From NCBI GenBank assembly GCA_002323325.1, contig DCQA01000026.1:8831-72830 (forward strand): 64,000 bases of DNA, read 5' to 3'. Each line of letters opens with the position of its first letter. Position 1 is the stretch's first letter. Position numbers and translations under genes: made by a program. Of this stretch, positions 45,598 through 54,338 are shown piece after piece. Source of the DNA: Coxiellaceae bacterium UBA1530 (GTDB taxonomy: Bacteria; Pseudomonadota; Gammaproteobacteria; Coxiellales; Coxiellaceae). The notes under the pieces were generated by a model. The model searched no databases and was not told where the DNA came from. It saw only the letters and a program-made list of their open reading frames with translations.

Positions 45598-46464
45598 GTT
45601 AAATGGTGCTCTATCTTTTTATGTGAGTTTCTATGATGATGTGGTTAGGTTTAAGTGTCTTGCTATATTGTGGTTGATGTGATGATTACGTTGAGATAAC
45701 TTTCCAAATACCATCACGGTGGCTATCAGTAGATACATTCTTAATGTGAGAATGTACAAACATATTATCTAAGCTATAATGAAGTCAGAGTTAGTGGATC
45801 ACCCACGTCTTGCTTTTCAGTGGGTTTTTGAATATATCTTTGCAGTGCCTGCGGGCATCCAGGTATTGGCTCGGTCGTTATAACTCGGTCGCCATCATTT
45901 GATCAAATGTACTGCCCACTAACTCCCTTCTTAATCTTTTTTGCTCATCACTTTCGAGATCATGTATTTTATTGAGCTTTGTGGGTTATTTGCCGTCTGA
46001 ATCGTATGGCTTTAAATAGCGTTAATCACATTCGCAAGTTTGTCTATTGGCATTGAAAAGAGAGTTTTTCACTTGCTCTATTTTCTCCTTATATCTGGTA
46101 TTCTATCTAAATACTATGGGCAATACTCTTTGTGTTGTTTCACTATCTCGGTTCTTGTGTGGTACCGGCCTGTCAAGCAATACATTTATGCCAATTCATA
46201 CACAAAGTGGCTCATATTATTTTGTACGTAAAGGCAATAAGAAATTGCATATCGGTTGCTCTGGATCTTTTTAGACTTTTTGTTTATCCTCACGAACTCA
46301 CACATCATGAGCTGCATGATAATGCACTGGTTGTCGCGTACCGATCTGATGCAGCATCGCGAGTGGCCATACAAGGTCCAATGCTTGAAATCGGTTTTTT
46401 GATGTGTCATCACAATGCTTACAGGTATATTGTACAATATTAAATCAATCATAGATGTTAGACC
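45598..46464. other. Gene-poor region with likely gene remnants
   Basis: No intact gene can be supported in these 867 bases. On the minus strand, 45878-46060 reads as coding-like pieces in broken frames: DKLANVINAI, then after a shift KPYDSDGK, then KLNKIHDLESDEQKRLRREL ending TFDQMMATEL and a stop at 45878. On the plus strand two overlapping short frames near 46050-46440 (HTQSGSYYFVRKGNKKLH, then DNALVVAYRSDAASRVAIQG) look like a gene broken by a frameshift. None can be assigned to a family. Confidence 0.4.
45801..45829 (+). terminator. Possible rho-independent terminator
   Basis: ACCCAC and GTGGGT can pair around a 13-base loop and are followed by a run of five T. The stem is only 6 bp, so it is weak. 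It would end transcription from the gene at 45214. Confidence 0.35.
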
Positions 46465-47286
46465 ATGAACACTATCGAATACAAAAATCCATTAAGTTTA
46501 GCTGAGCTCATGGATCTGCCGATCTACACAATGCTGCCTCTTTCCATAATCATTTTTTCCACCATTGCTGCGTTCATTTTTTCATCATCCACGATGTATC
46601 ATTCTTCCGAACAAGACGAAGGTGCAGTCTCCTCAGTCACGAATATCAGTAAAAGTAAACGAGTGAAGATCATCGAAGATGAAAGTGAAGCACCGACATT
46701 GCGAGTGATCAACCGTCAAAAAAAACTGTTAATATTCACTAGAGTCTTTAATCAAAGCATCAGAAATAAATTATTTATCCTTCCTTCAATCATACAGTGG
46801 GATGCTCCGATTCGTAATGCTATTGTTGACGCTGTATTTGCCAGAGGTCAGCGTAAAGTCAGAAAGGAGTATCACCAGTTGAATAAGAGCAAACGCTGGG
46901 TTAAAGAATGCTCATCCTATGCTGATATTCTATCGGAAAATGTCAATATCATTTGCCAAGTGATTTACAGTACACTTATCACGACAATATCTAATGAAAG
47001 ATTTTTAGGGGTTTATCTCGATGTGTTTCATACATTGACTCAGGTACGTGACCCGATTATTTTTTCGATGATTTCTAAATACAGTGATTTGTGCATCAAA
47101 AGATTAAGCCCTAAAATGCAAGAGGAGGTGATCCAACAGACCACGGATCTATTGCAGGTCTTTGTCCGGCAAGCGCAAGGTTCAGTGATCCCCCTTAATA
47201 CTTTTTATGCTTCCTTCAAAAGATCTAATCAACACAACTCACCAACAACAAGCAATGCCCCTAGGCGATTTATCACTATCAGTTAA
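46465..47286 (+). CDS. Unknown protein with one N-terminal membrane span
   Basis: A 273-residue protein with a hydrophobic segment at about residues 19-42 and a large, basic, helical C-terminal part (KRVKIIEDESEAPTLRVINRQKK; FARGQRKVRKEYHQLNKSKR). The tail of about 25 residues is Ser/Asn-rich. No family is recognised. Its layout (short polar N-terminus, one span, cytoplasmic or luminal domain) parallels the shorter proteins at 47932 and 53284-54250. No clear ribosome-binding site precedes the ATG. Confidence 0.5.
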   Translation: MNTIEYKNPLSLAELMDLPIYTMLPLSIIIFSTIAAFIFSSSTMYHSSEQDEGAVSSVTNISKSKRVKIIEDESEAPTLRVINRQKKLLIFTRVFNQSIRNKLFILPSIIQWDAPIRNAIVDAVFARGQRKVRKEYHQLNKSKRWVKECSSYADILSENVNIICQVIYSTLITTISNERFLGVYLDVFHTLTQVRDPIIFSMISKYSDLCIKRLSPKMQEEVIQQTTDLLQVFVRQAQGSVIPLNTFYASFKRSNQHNSPTTSNAPRRFITIS

Positions 47287-47300
47287 GCTGAGGGCTGTCT

Positions 47301-47646
47301 TTAATTGTAAGAAGGGTATGCTTGTTCGAGTTCTTCATCAGGTTGTTCATCACTTTCAGGGTTATTAGCACCATTTTCATCTGCGTATTGACACCAAACT
47401 GTTTTTAAAGATTGAAAACAAGAAGTGTCTTTGTAACATGAGTCGTTGTAGTTAAAACAGCAATTCTCAGTTGGTTCTGTGCTACTACACACTGGACCAT
47501 TAGTAGGCACTGGACCATTAGTAGGCTCACTAGGGTATGCTTGTATGAGGTCATTATCAGGTTGTCCATCTCCTACGCTGTTGTCTGCAATAGCTATAGG
47601 GTGTAGGCATATCATTAAGAGTGGAATCAGAAAAAAATTGCTTCAT
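47301..47646 (-). pseudogene. Small secreted Cys-containing protein, frameshifted in its signal peptide
   Basis: The open frame (from ATG 47615) codes for 104 residues with six cysteines in the middle (NCCFNYNDSCYKDTSCF) and the repeated tail motif QAYPS (DNDLIQAYPSEP and EELEQAYPSYN). Upstream codons in that frame look like a signal peptide (FLIPLLMICLHPIAIA) but lack a start. An ATG at 47644-47646 would supply MKQFF if the T7 tract (A7 at 47631-47637) had six bases. So either the gene is off by one base, or the tract slips to switch expression. The short form from 47615 may still be made. Confidence 0.5.
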
Positions 47647-47931
47647 AACGTTGTCCTGTTTTTCTTATCTCCAATATTATTATAGCATACTGCTATTCTA
47701 CTGTTTGCTTGTTCCATATCTTATTGTTTAATCGATCGATTCCTTTTTCTTGCGTATTTTTACCCAAACAGAAAGAGTTCGACTTTTCAGCATTCTATGT
47801 TTTATCTGAGAGGGTAGTTAGCCCAAGGGTAGTGCAGCTCAATAGTTATTCTATATGGCTATACTTACGACGGTTTAGTTTGTATGATCCCGCTACCTGA
47901 GCACTGCTTTAAACACAGATAAGGTGAATGT

Positions 47932-48225
47932 ATGAAGAATATGACAGGTCAACTTATTCAGACTTCTGAGCCCCTATCAAAAGCTCCTCTGGTGATTAAT
48001 GGTTGGATTTTGGTCGGAGTGTCAATCACAGCTTTCCTTAGCCTGGTTGGTTTTCTTATGATGTATTTTCGCTCTGTGTCTAACACCAGTGGCAATCATA
48101 CAGCAGCTACTGCTACAGCCTCTTTATTTTCTCGCGTCAGTGATAACGCTCTTCCGACACAAGTGCCTAGCAGTCATCGTGACGACAACTCACTGGCTAT
48201 GATCCCACCCCTTCGACGACTATAG
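47932..48225 (+). CDS. Small single-span membrane protein
   Basis: A 97-residue protein with AAGGTG 6 bases before the ATG. A polar N-terminus of 24 residues is followed by one strong hydrophobic segment (about residues 25-47) and a Thr/Ala/Ser-rich tail ending IPPLRRL. No family is recognised. It shares its layout with the tandem genes at 53284-54250. Confidence 0.5.
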   Translation: MKNMTGQLIQTSEPLSKAPLVINGWILVGVSITAFLSLVGFLMMYFRSVSNTSGNHTAATATASLFSRVSDNALPTQVPSSHRDDNSLAMIPPLRRL

Positions 48226-48320
48226 TTCGGTCAAATTTTAAAAAATCCAAAGCAGTTTTTTGGTTGTTCAAGTGTCTTCTCATCGCTATAATCGGCGCAA
48301 TCAAGATTGGAGATACAGCT

Positions 48321-49319
48321 ATGGGATTACGACACACAAAGCCAAGCGTTGCTATCATTGGTGCTGGGATCTCTGGGGTTTCTTTGGCTCATCAATTAAA
48401 AGCCACTTTTGACGTTGAGATTTTTGAGCGCTCTCATTCCGCTGGTGGGCGTTTTGCGCATCGTCACTTCTCGGGTCGATCATTTGATCATGGAGCACAA
48501 TTTTTTCGTATTTTTTCATCAACTTTTAAGTCTTTCTTAAAGCCAGCTATAGATAGTCAATTAATCCAAGAGTGGATGCCAGAGTTTGCTGAAATATTGG
48601 ACACTACGATTCTTAGAACACAAAGGTGGGATAAATCTTCAGGTCACTTGGTAGCTACACCTCACTCCCATGCATTATTTGATTATTTATCTAAGCCACT
48701 CACTATCCATCATCAAGCAGAGGTGTCTTCAGTTGTTCATGGTGTATCAGGTTGGATGCTAAATACGAATAATGGTGAGTTTGGCCCTTTTGATTGGTGT
48801 GTCACTGCCACTCCGCCCATGAACGCGATATCTTTGATACCTAGCAAAATTATTTATCATAATGATATTCATAATTACTCCATGTTGCCCTGTTATGCGT
48901 TGATGTTAGCGCTCAACGAATTGCCCGATGTTCCATGGCAGGTTGCATTGGTCAAGCAGAGTACTTTAAGTTGGATGTCTATCAATAGCAGTAAGCCAGA
49001 TCGTGATGATGCTCCTGCGATGGTGTGCTTAGCTTCTAATCAATGGGCTAAGGAGCACTTTCATTTAGGCATTGATCATATTCAATCTCAGATGCTGAGT
49101 GCTGTTAACAACATTATTCCAGGAATAAATGATTTAATTGGGGCTTCACATTGTCATCGTTGGTCGTATGCGAATATGCCTAAACAGCAGGGACCTCAGT
49201 GTTTCATCGATATGAAGCACCGTATGGCCTCTATTGGTGATTGGTGTATTCAAGGACGCGTTGAATCTGGATTTTTATCCGCGCACGCTTTAAGTCAGCA
49301 GTTGCTTAGCCATGTTTAG
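48321..49319 (+). CDS. FAD-dependent amine-oxidase-like (renalase-type) oxidoreductase
   Basis: A 332-residue flavoprotein: VAIIGAGISGVSLAHQL is the FAD-binding loop, EIFERSHSAGGRFA the conserved Gly-Arg segment and DHGAQFF the next family motif. The C-terminal half ends WCIQGRVESGFLSAHAL, the usual FAD closing motif. Members of this group oxidise NAD(P)H anomers or amines; the substrate here is unknown. I start at ATG 48321 (TTGGAGA 8 bases upstream) rather than at a TTG 57 bases earlier. It overlaps the Cho gene by 8 bases. Confidence 0.85.
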   Translation: MGLRHTKPSVAIIGAGISGVSLAHQLKATFDVEIFERSHSAGGRFAHRHFSGRSFDHGAQFFRIFSSTFKSFLKPAIDSQLIQEWMPEFAEILDTTILRTQRWDKSSGHLVATPHSHALFDYLSKPLTIHHQAEVSSVVHGVSGWMLNTNNGEFGPFDWCVTATPPMNAISLIPSKIIYHNDIHNYSMLPCYALMLALNELPDVPWQVALVKQSTLSWMSINSSKPDRDDAPAMVCLASNQWAKEHFHLGIDHIQSQMLSAVNNIIPGINDLIGASHCHRWSYANMPKQQGPQCFIDMKHRMASIGDWCIQGRVESGFLSAHALSQQLLSHV

Positions 49320-50238
49320 TTTGCAGCGTTTCAACTTAGATGACATACCAGAGAAATTACCCAATTGTCCAGGCGTGTATGCCTTTTGTCAGAGAGATTC
49401 ACTTGACCATTGTTTGTATATCGGGAAGAGTATTCATCTGAAAGAAAGAATCATGTCTCATGTTTATTCGAAAGAGTCTCGAGAAAAACGGATTATTCAA
49501 TCGACTCAGTCGCTCTTGATCATGCCAACGGTGGGTGAGTTTAGCGCTTTGATGTACGAGAGTGATTGGGTCAAGCGTTATGCTCCGCTTTATAACAAAA
49601 AATTACGTCGTTCTAAATCCCTCTTTACTATCGAATTCAAGGCAGAGGATCAATCGGGCTACTGGCAAGCCCACGTTAAGGCTATGAATGATGTAACGAG
49701 GTGTTTTAATGATCAGCATTTTGGGCTTTTCTTACGCAGAGATGCGGCAATAAATTATCTAAGATCATTGGTCAAAGATCACCGTATTTGTGGTAAACGG
49801 CTTGGACTTGAGAAGGGTTCTAAAGCCTGTTTTCAGTTTCAAATTAAGCGTTGCCCCGGTGCTTGTGTTGGTAAGCAGAGTGCTCAATCATACAATCAGG
49901 AATTGAGCGCATTATTGAGTCGTGATCAACTATCCCCATGGCCATTCAATCACCCTGTTGCATTAATCGAGGCGAGTTACGAAGTTGGTTATCAGGCAAA
50001 GCATATTATAGATAATTGGTCTTACAAGGGCTTTTATTTGAGTGCAATCGATAACCCTAATACGAACGCTTTAAAAACCATCTCGGATAATAAGCCTGTA
50101 TCTTCATTTAATCGAGACGATTATCATATTATTAAAAGAGCGATTCATCAGGCATTAAAGTGTTCCGATACACATTCTCTGGACAGCAACAAGTCAATGT
50201 TGACACTTGAGATACTAAACAATTACTCCTATAGTTAA
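49312..50238 (+). CDS. cho: Excinuclease Cho (UvrC-like GIY-YIG endonuclease)
   Basis: A 308-residue protein equal in length to Cho. The GIY-YIG nuclease domain is visible: LPNCPGVYAF, CLYIGKSIHLKERI and ALMYESDWVKRYAPLYNKKL, with the catalytic Tyr, Arg and Glu residues. A Cys cluster CFQFQIKRCPGACVGKQS matches Cho. Cho makes the 3' incision at bulky lesions poorly handled by UvrC. The C-terminal 70 residues differ from the Escherichia coli protein. Translation is coupled to the upstream flavoprotein gene. Confidence 0.9.
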   Translation: MFSLQRFNLDDIPEKLPNCPGVYAFCQRDSLDHCLYIGKSIHLKERIMSHVYSKESREKRIIQSTQSLLIMPTVGEFSALMYESDWVKRYAPLYNKKLRRSKSLFTIEFKAEDQSGYWQAHVKAMNDVTRCFNDQHFGLFLRRDAAINYLRSLVKDHRICGKRLGLEKGSKACFQFQIKRCPGACVGKQSAQSYNQELSALLSRDQLSPWPFNHPVALIEASYEVGYQAKHIIDNWSYKGFYLSAIDNPNTNALKTISDNKPVSSFNRDDYHIIKRAIHQALKCSDTHSLDSNKSMLTLEILNNYSYS

Positions 50239-50263
50239 TGTGTGATTTTTTTAGGGAAAAGTA

Positions 50264-50893
50264 ATGACGCTTTACAAGCAGCGGGATACAAATTTTGATC
50301 ATAATGATCAGCAAGATAATTCATTACCATCGTCACCTTTTTCCATGTTTGATAGTTGGTTTGATCTGGCTATACAGTCTGGACAAAAAGAGCCACATAC
50401 AATGGTCGTGTCCACCTCCATTAATCATCAGCCATCATCTCGCTGTGTTTATCTTACTGAGATTTTCGAGGAAGAGTTTGTGTTTTACACGAATTACCAC
50501 AGTCGAAAATCTGAGGAAATTCAGGCTAACCCTTATGTTTCGCTGTTATTTAATTGGTCCTCTTGCCACCGTCAGGTTCGCATTGAGGGGGAAGCTAAAC
50601 GACTATCTGAAGAGCAGTCGGATCAATATTTCAATCAAAGAGCTCAAAGCTCGCGCATTGCATCGATTATTTCACGGCAAAGTCAGCCCTTATCATCGAG
50701 AGATGACCTAGAGGAGCTCTTCAATAGTTATCCTGTTGAAGATGACCATCTAAAGCGCCCTCATTATTGGGGTGGCTACTCCATTCAGCCTAACTTTTTT
50801 AACTTTTTAATTTTAAGAGAATTTCGCTTGCACGATAGCTATAATTTTCGTAAAACGAATAGTGATTGGACGCTAGAGAGAGTATTCCCGTAA
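50264..50893 (+). CDS. pdxH: Pyridoxamine/pyridoxine 5'-phosphate oxidase
   Basis: A 209-residue FMN enzyme making pyridoxal 5'-phosphate. The family motifs are clear: SSRCVYLTEIFEEEFVFYTNYHSRKSEEI for FMN binding, LFNWSSCHRQVRIEG, and RPHYWGGYSIQP; the C-terminal FRLHDSYNFRKT corresponds to the usual RLHDR signature with the final Arg changed to Ser. AGGGA precedes the ATG. It overlaps the next gene by one base (TAATG). Confidence 0.92.
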   Translation: MTLYKQRDTNFDHNDQQDNSLPSSPFSMFDSWFDLAIQSGQKEPHTMVVSTSINHQPSSRCVYLTEIFEEEFVFYTNYHSRKSEEIQANPYVSLLFNWSSCHRQVRIEGEAKRLSEEQSDQYFNQRAQSSRIASIISRQSQPLSSRDDLEELFNSYPVEDDHLKRPHYWGGYSIQPNFFNFLILREFRLHDSYNFRKTNSDWTLERVFP

Positions 50894-52614
50894 TGCAATC
50901 ATCATTTGACTATGACTTAGTGATTCAAGGAGCAGGGTCCTCGGGATGTGTTACTGCCTTGTTGGCACATCGTTGTGGTTTAAATGTCGCTATTATTGAT
51001 AAATCTTCGAAAGGGACATTTCGTGGTAATGCGCATTACTTGAATGCTTATTCCTTGGAGTTACTGAGTCAATGCGGTCTCGACATGGATCGATTGGCTC
51101 GACTGGCAACTCCAGAGACCTATGCCTTTTGTATGGCTTATGGTTTGTCGCTCAATCATATTGTTCACACGCTTAATCTGCTGGACGATCCTTCTATTCA
51201 AAGTCAATATCAGTCTATAGGTCGTTTTGGTGCAGCTCTGAATGTTCCATTTTCACTAATCCATCAAGACCTTGTTGCTCTCATTGAGAAACAACATATT
51301 CCTATTTTGTGGGAATCTGAAATAACAACTATCGATGAGGGTAATCATTCGGTAATAGTGACCACTAGCAATGAGAAAGCCACTCGTGAGATTACTGCAC
51401 ATTACCTTATTGGCGCAGATGGTGCGCAAAGTGGTATCCGTGAGTTATGCTTTTTACCACCAAAAATAAATACCCATGATTTTTTTATCAATGTAGAGAT
51501 TATGTCTGATCTGAGTTCAATGATCACAGACCCCGCTATGCTTACCTGGATTATTAACCCTTCCTTTCCATCATGTTTCGTTATGCATCAAATAAATGGT
51601 CATCAAAATATTCAAATACCGGTATTTATCGAAAAAAACTTATCTTATGCCAATGATAGCCAGTGGGTAAAACGCTACATTGCTGAAACGTTGGGAGTTA
51701 AGAATGCCGAATACACTCTAATTAGATCACAACCTTGGGTGGTAACGACGCATTGTATGGAGACCATGCGAAAAGATTGGATTTTCTTACTTGGAGACAG
51801 CTCACACACGCTAACACCCGCTGGTGGGTTAGGCTTAAACACTGCTTTAGGGGATGTAGCCAACTTAATCTGGAAATTATCCGTATCTCTAAATGAAAAC
51901 TCTAATAAAAAGATTCTTGATTCTTATCAACTGGAACGGGCTCCTGTTAATCGTGATGCGGTTAATCAATCACTAAAAAACTTTAATGACTTTAAGTCGA
52001 TTGCAAAAAGTTTTTTTCTTCCACCATCGTTGTCTGTACCCTGGAAAAAAACACTCTCTTATTGCATGCCTGCTTCAAAACATGCGATTGAAACAATCCT
52101 TTCAGCAGGCTATCAATACTCAATGAATGGATTGTTGCAGATCAAGCCTTTTAAAAGACAGTTTGCTCGTAAATTAGAGCACCGATTAGAGCGGACCCGC
52201 CAACATTTTAATGGCATTGGCTCACATCTTGGCTATCGAATAGACAGTGATTGGATCATCAATTCTAATAGGTCGAGTAATTTTTCTATCGGTGATTATG
52301 TGCCTTCATTAGATTCTGGCAGTCTTTGGCTTTCCAACGAGATACGCATTATTCAGAGCAATAACAGCTTACTTGAAGTTTTTCAATATGGGCATTGGGT
52401 AGCGCTTTTGTTTCACGAAGATCATACTTTAGAAGCAATGTTGAATGAGAAAAAAAATCTACGGAGCTTTCTGCAACATAGAGATTTTACGGTTCAAGAT
52501 AACTTAGACATTACACAGTCATGCGTTCTGATCAGACCCGATTTTTTTATAGCTTATGTTGGCGATACGACGCTCAATGACGAGGTATTAGACTTACTCG
52601 CGCAGGTTAATTAG
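50893..52614 (+). CDS. FAD-dependent aromatic monooxygenase-like protein
   Basis: A 573-residue flavoprotein of the group that includes phenol and 3-(3-hydroxyphenyl)propionate hydroxylases. The FAD-binding fold is IQGAGSSGCVTALLAHRCGLNVAIID, the DG motif is IGADGAQSGIREL, and the GD motif is FLLGDSSHTLTPAGGLGLNTALGD. The C-terminal thioredoxin-like part of the family is present but divergent. The substrate is unknown. I start at ATG 50893, immediately coupled to pdxH, rather than at the upstream alternative at 50866. Confidence 0.85.
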   Translation: MQSSFDYDLVIQGAGSSGCVTALLAHRCGLNVAIIDKSSKGTFRGNAHYLNAYSLELLSQCGLDMDRLARLATPETYAFCMAYGLSLNHIVHTLNLLDDPSIQSQYQSIGRFGAALNVPFSLIHQDLVALIEKQHIPILWESEITTIDEGNHSVIVTTSNEKATREITAHYLIGADGAQSGIRELCFLPPKINTHDFFINVEIMSDLSSMITDPAMLTWIINPSFPSCFVMHQINGHQNIQIPVFIEKNLSYANDSQWVKRYIAETLGVKNAEYTLIRSQPWVVTTHCMETMRKDWIFLLGDSSHTLTPAGGLGLNTALGDVANLIWKLSVSLNENSNKKILDSYQLERAPVNRDAVNQSLKNFNDFKSIAKSFFLPPSLSVPWKKTLSYCMPASKHAIETILSAGYQYSMNGLLQIKPFKRQFARKLEHRLERTRQHFNGIGSHLGYRIDSDWIINSNRSSNFSIGDYVPSLDSGSLWLSNEIRIIQSNNSLLEVFQYGHWVALLFHEDHTLEAMLNEKKNLRSFLQHRDFTVQDNLDITQSCVLIRPDFFIAYVGDTTLNDEVLDLLAQVN

Positions 52615-52640
52615 AGCTCTATGTCATCAAATACTGATGA

Positions 52641-52943
52641 CTATATTGAATTCGCGATTTTTTTGAATATTTTGTGGAAGAATAAAAAACTTGCTGAGTA
52701 TACAAGAAAGCACACGACTAGGTTGTTAGACATCCAATTAGAGAGAATATTGAGTGACACGGGGCTGTGAAGGTGATTAGAAATAATCGTAGCGATGGAG
52801 CCGGTAATTGCTAGTATCATTAAAATTTTAAACACTAGCGATCGAAGTACTTTGTCGATATTAAGGTGAGATAATGAAAAATAACCACCATTAATGATTC
52901 CGGCGACTGTGGAAATAACCCCTAACAAGATGGTGAGTTGCAT
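52641..52943 (-). CDS. Small multi-span membrane protein
   Basis: A 100-residue protein with about three predicted helices and no recognised family. I place the start at 52943, where AGGA stands 7 bases upstream on the minus strand. The frame is open to 53003, which would add 20 charged residues. It converges on the FAD monooxygenase. Confidence 0.5.
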   Translation of the reverse strand: MQLTILLGVISTVAGIINGGYFSLSHLNIDKVLRSLVFKILMILAITGSIATIISNHLHSPVSLNILSNWMSNNLVVCFLVYSASFLFFHKIFKKIANSI

Positions 52944-53283
52944 ATTGACATCCTTTTCTAAATAATGCTCTTTTTTTATAGCTAAAAAATCACCAGGTTT
53001 CAAGTTTCTTGATCGTTATTGTGGTATTAATTTCCCTCAAATCTAATTCGCATGGTTCAGTTTTTTGTTTGATTGATTAGATCATTTGCTAAGTCTCGTA
53101 TGATTTTTTCATGATGCAATGTTATTTCTTAATAGTCCAGAGGAGTAAAAACAATACCTTATGTCGATATTTTAATTAACCACATTAAGGATGTATTAAA
53201 TCCATAGTTTTGTCATTTTTCACTGTTGATGTGTGTATTTATTTGGCAATATGTCAAAAATCTTCATATTGACTATTTAAGCC

Positions 53284-53487
53284 ATGCCATCTCAAAACTT
53301 ATTTCTACCATCTGTCGATGACTCTGCCGATAACGATGCATTCATTGCCTACTTAAGCTTGTTAGCTATTACCTCGACAGGATTATGTTTCTCTATTGCT
53401 ATCTTGATTCAGGTACTAAAGTGCACAAACATTTTGAATAATATGCTCTCAAACGCTAACACTGCTCCCTTGCTGCCTTTTAGGTAG
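53284..53487 (+). CDS. Small single-span membrane protein
   Basis: A 67-residue protein. The acidic N-terminus (SVDDSADNDAF) is followed by one long hydrophobic segment at about residues 22-46 and a short tail ending NTAPLLPFR. No family is recognised. First of three consecutive small one-span genes, each starting 20-45 bases after the previous stop. Confidence 0.5.
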   Translation: MPSQNLFLPSVDDSADNDAFIAYLSLLAITSTGLCFSIAILIQVLKCTNILNNMLSNANTAPLLPFR

Positions 53488-53530
53488 ATATCAAGGTGTG
53501 TAGTAACATTGCACCATGAGGTTTTTTCTA

Positions 53531-53875
53531 ATGACTCTCAATCTTCAATCTAATGATACTCAGCTTAATCAAACTGATACTTTTGAAGAGCAGGATCAAC
53601 CCAGCGATCAACTAGAGCTTTGGTTCTCGCTAGGTATATCGATACTGTCGGCGTTTATTATCATTTTTGTCTTGGAATCGCGAAAGTATGAATCGAATGA
53701 AATACATCCAGAAGAGGGGAGTTTGGGTAGGCAGATAGTAAATATCAGTGATGATATAACAGAGGTTGATGATGAACATGTTAATACGCAGAATTTTAAT
53801 ACAGATCGTTTTTTTAGCGTGATAAGTGGTGCAGGAACTCAAGAACAACCATCAGCTTTGTTTCAAATTACTTAG
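53531..53875 (+). CDS. Small single-span membrane protein
   Basis: A 114-residue protein with an Asn/Gln/Asp-rich N-terminus, one hydrophobic segment (LWFSLGISILSAFIIIFVLE, about residues 37-56) and an acidic tail. I prefer ATG 53531 (AGG about 9 bases upstream) over the in-frame ATG at 53516. No family is recognised. Middle gene of the tandem set. Confidence 0.5.
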   Translation: MTLNLQSNDTQLNQTDTFEEQDQPSDQLELWFSLGISILSAFIIIFVLESRKYESNEIHPEEGSLGRQIVNISDDITEVDDEHVNTQNFNTDRFFSVISGAGTQEQPSALFQIT

Positions 53876-53896
53876 ATAGTCTACACGAGGTTTCAT

Positions 53897-54250
53897 ATGA
53901 CAGAATCGACACTTTTCAACGTATATTCCGATATGCAATTAGATACTAATATTAGTACCCCTGAGATCTTATTCTTTAATGTTTTATTTGCGAGCTCATT
54001 GAAAGAAGATAATCAAACCGCTGTTCCCGTGCCTGATCAGAAAGATAATTGGTTTATCTTATGGGGTTGTTTGATTTTTGGCGCTTTTTTTACAGCAGGT
54101 GCGTTGGCTGGGCACACCTATACGCATTGTAATAATCCTCATCGTCATCGTGGTCTGGCCAATAATCAAGCTGTGCATCATCCAGAATATGATCTTTCCG
54201 AGGAAACAAAAGAAGATATAACTTCTCGTCTGGGGCCTGTCGTGGTTTGA
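53897..54250 (+). CDS. Small single-span membrane protein
   Basis: A 117-residue protein with a hydrophobic segment at about residues 53-73 (FILWGCLIFGAFFTAGALAG) preceded by a polar region, followed by a His-rich stretch (HTYTHCNNPHRHRG) that could bind metal, and an acidic tail. No family is recognised. Third of the tandem set. prpB begins 88 bases later. Confidence 0.5.
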   Translation: MTESTLFNVYSDMQLDTNISTPEILFFNVLFASSLKEDNQTAVPVPDQKDNWFILWGCLIFGAFFTAGALAGHTYTHCNNPHRHRGLANNQAVHHPEYDLSEETKEDITSRLGPVVV

Positions 54251-54338
54251 AAACAAACATTCACTTGCTCGGCATTGCATCATAATGTGTTTTTAATCAT
54301 ACTGTTATGTACTACTTTGCGACACACAGGATGTTGTT

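Noticed and set aside
46132..46443. A 103-codon plus-strand ORF
   Set aside because: Only its second half looks coding, its first half overlaps another broken frame, and it lacks a ribosome-binding site. I describe the region as remnants.
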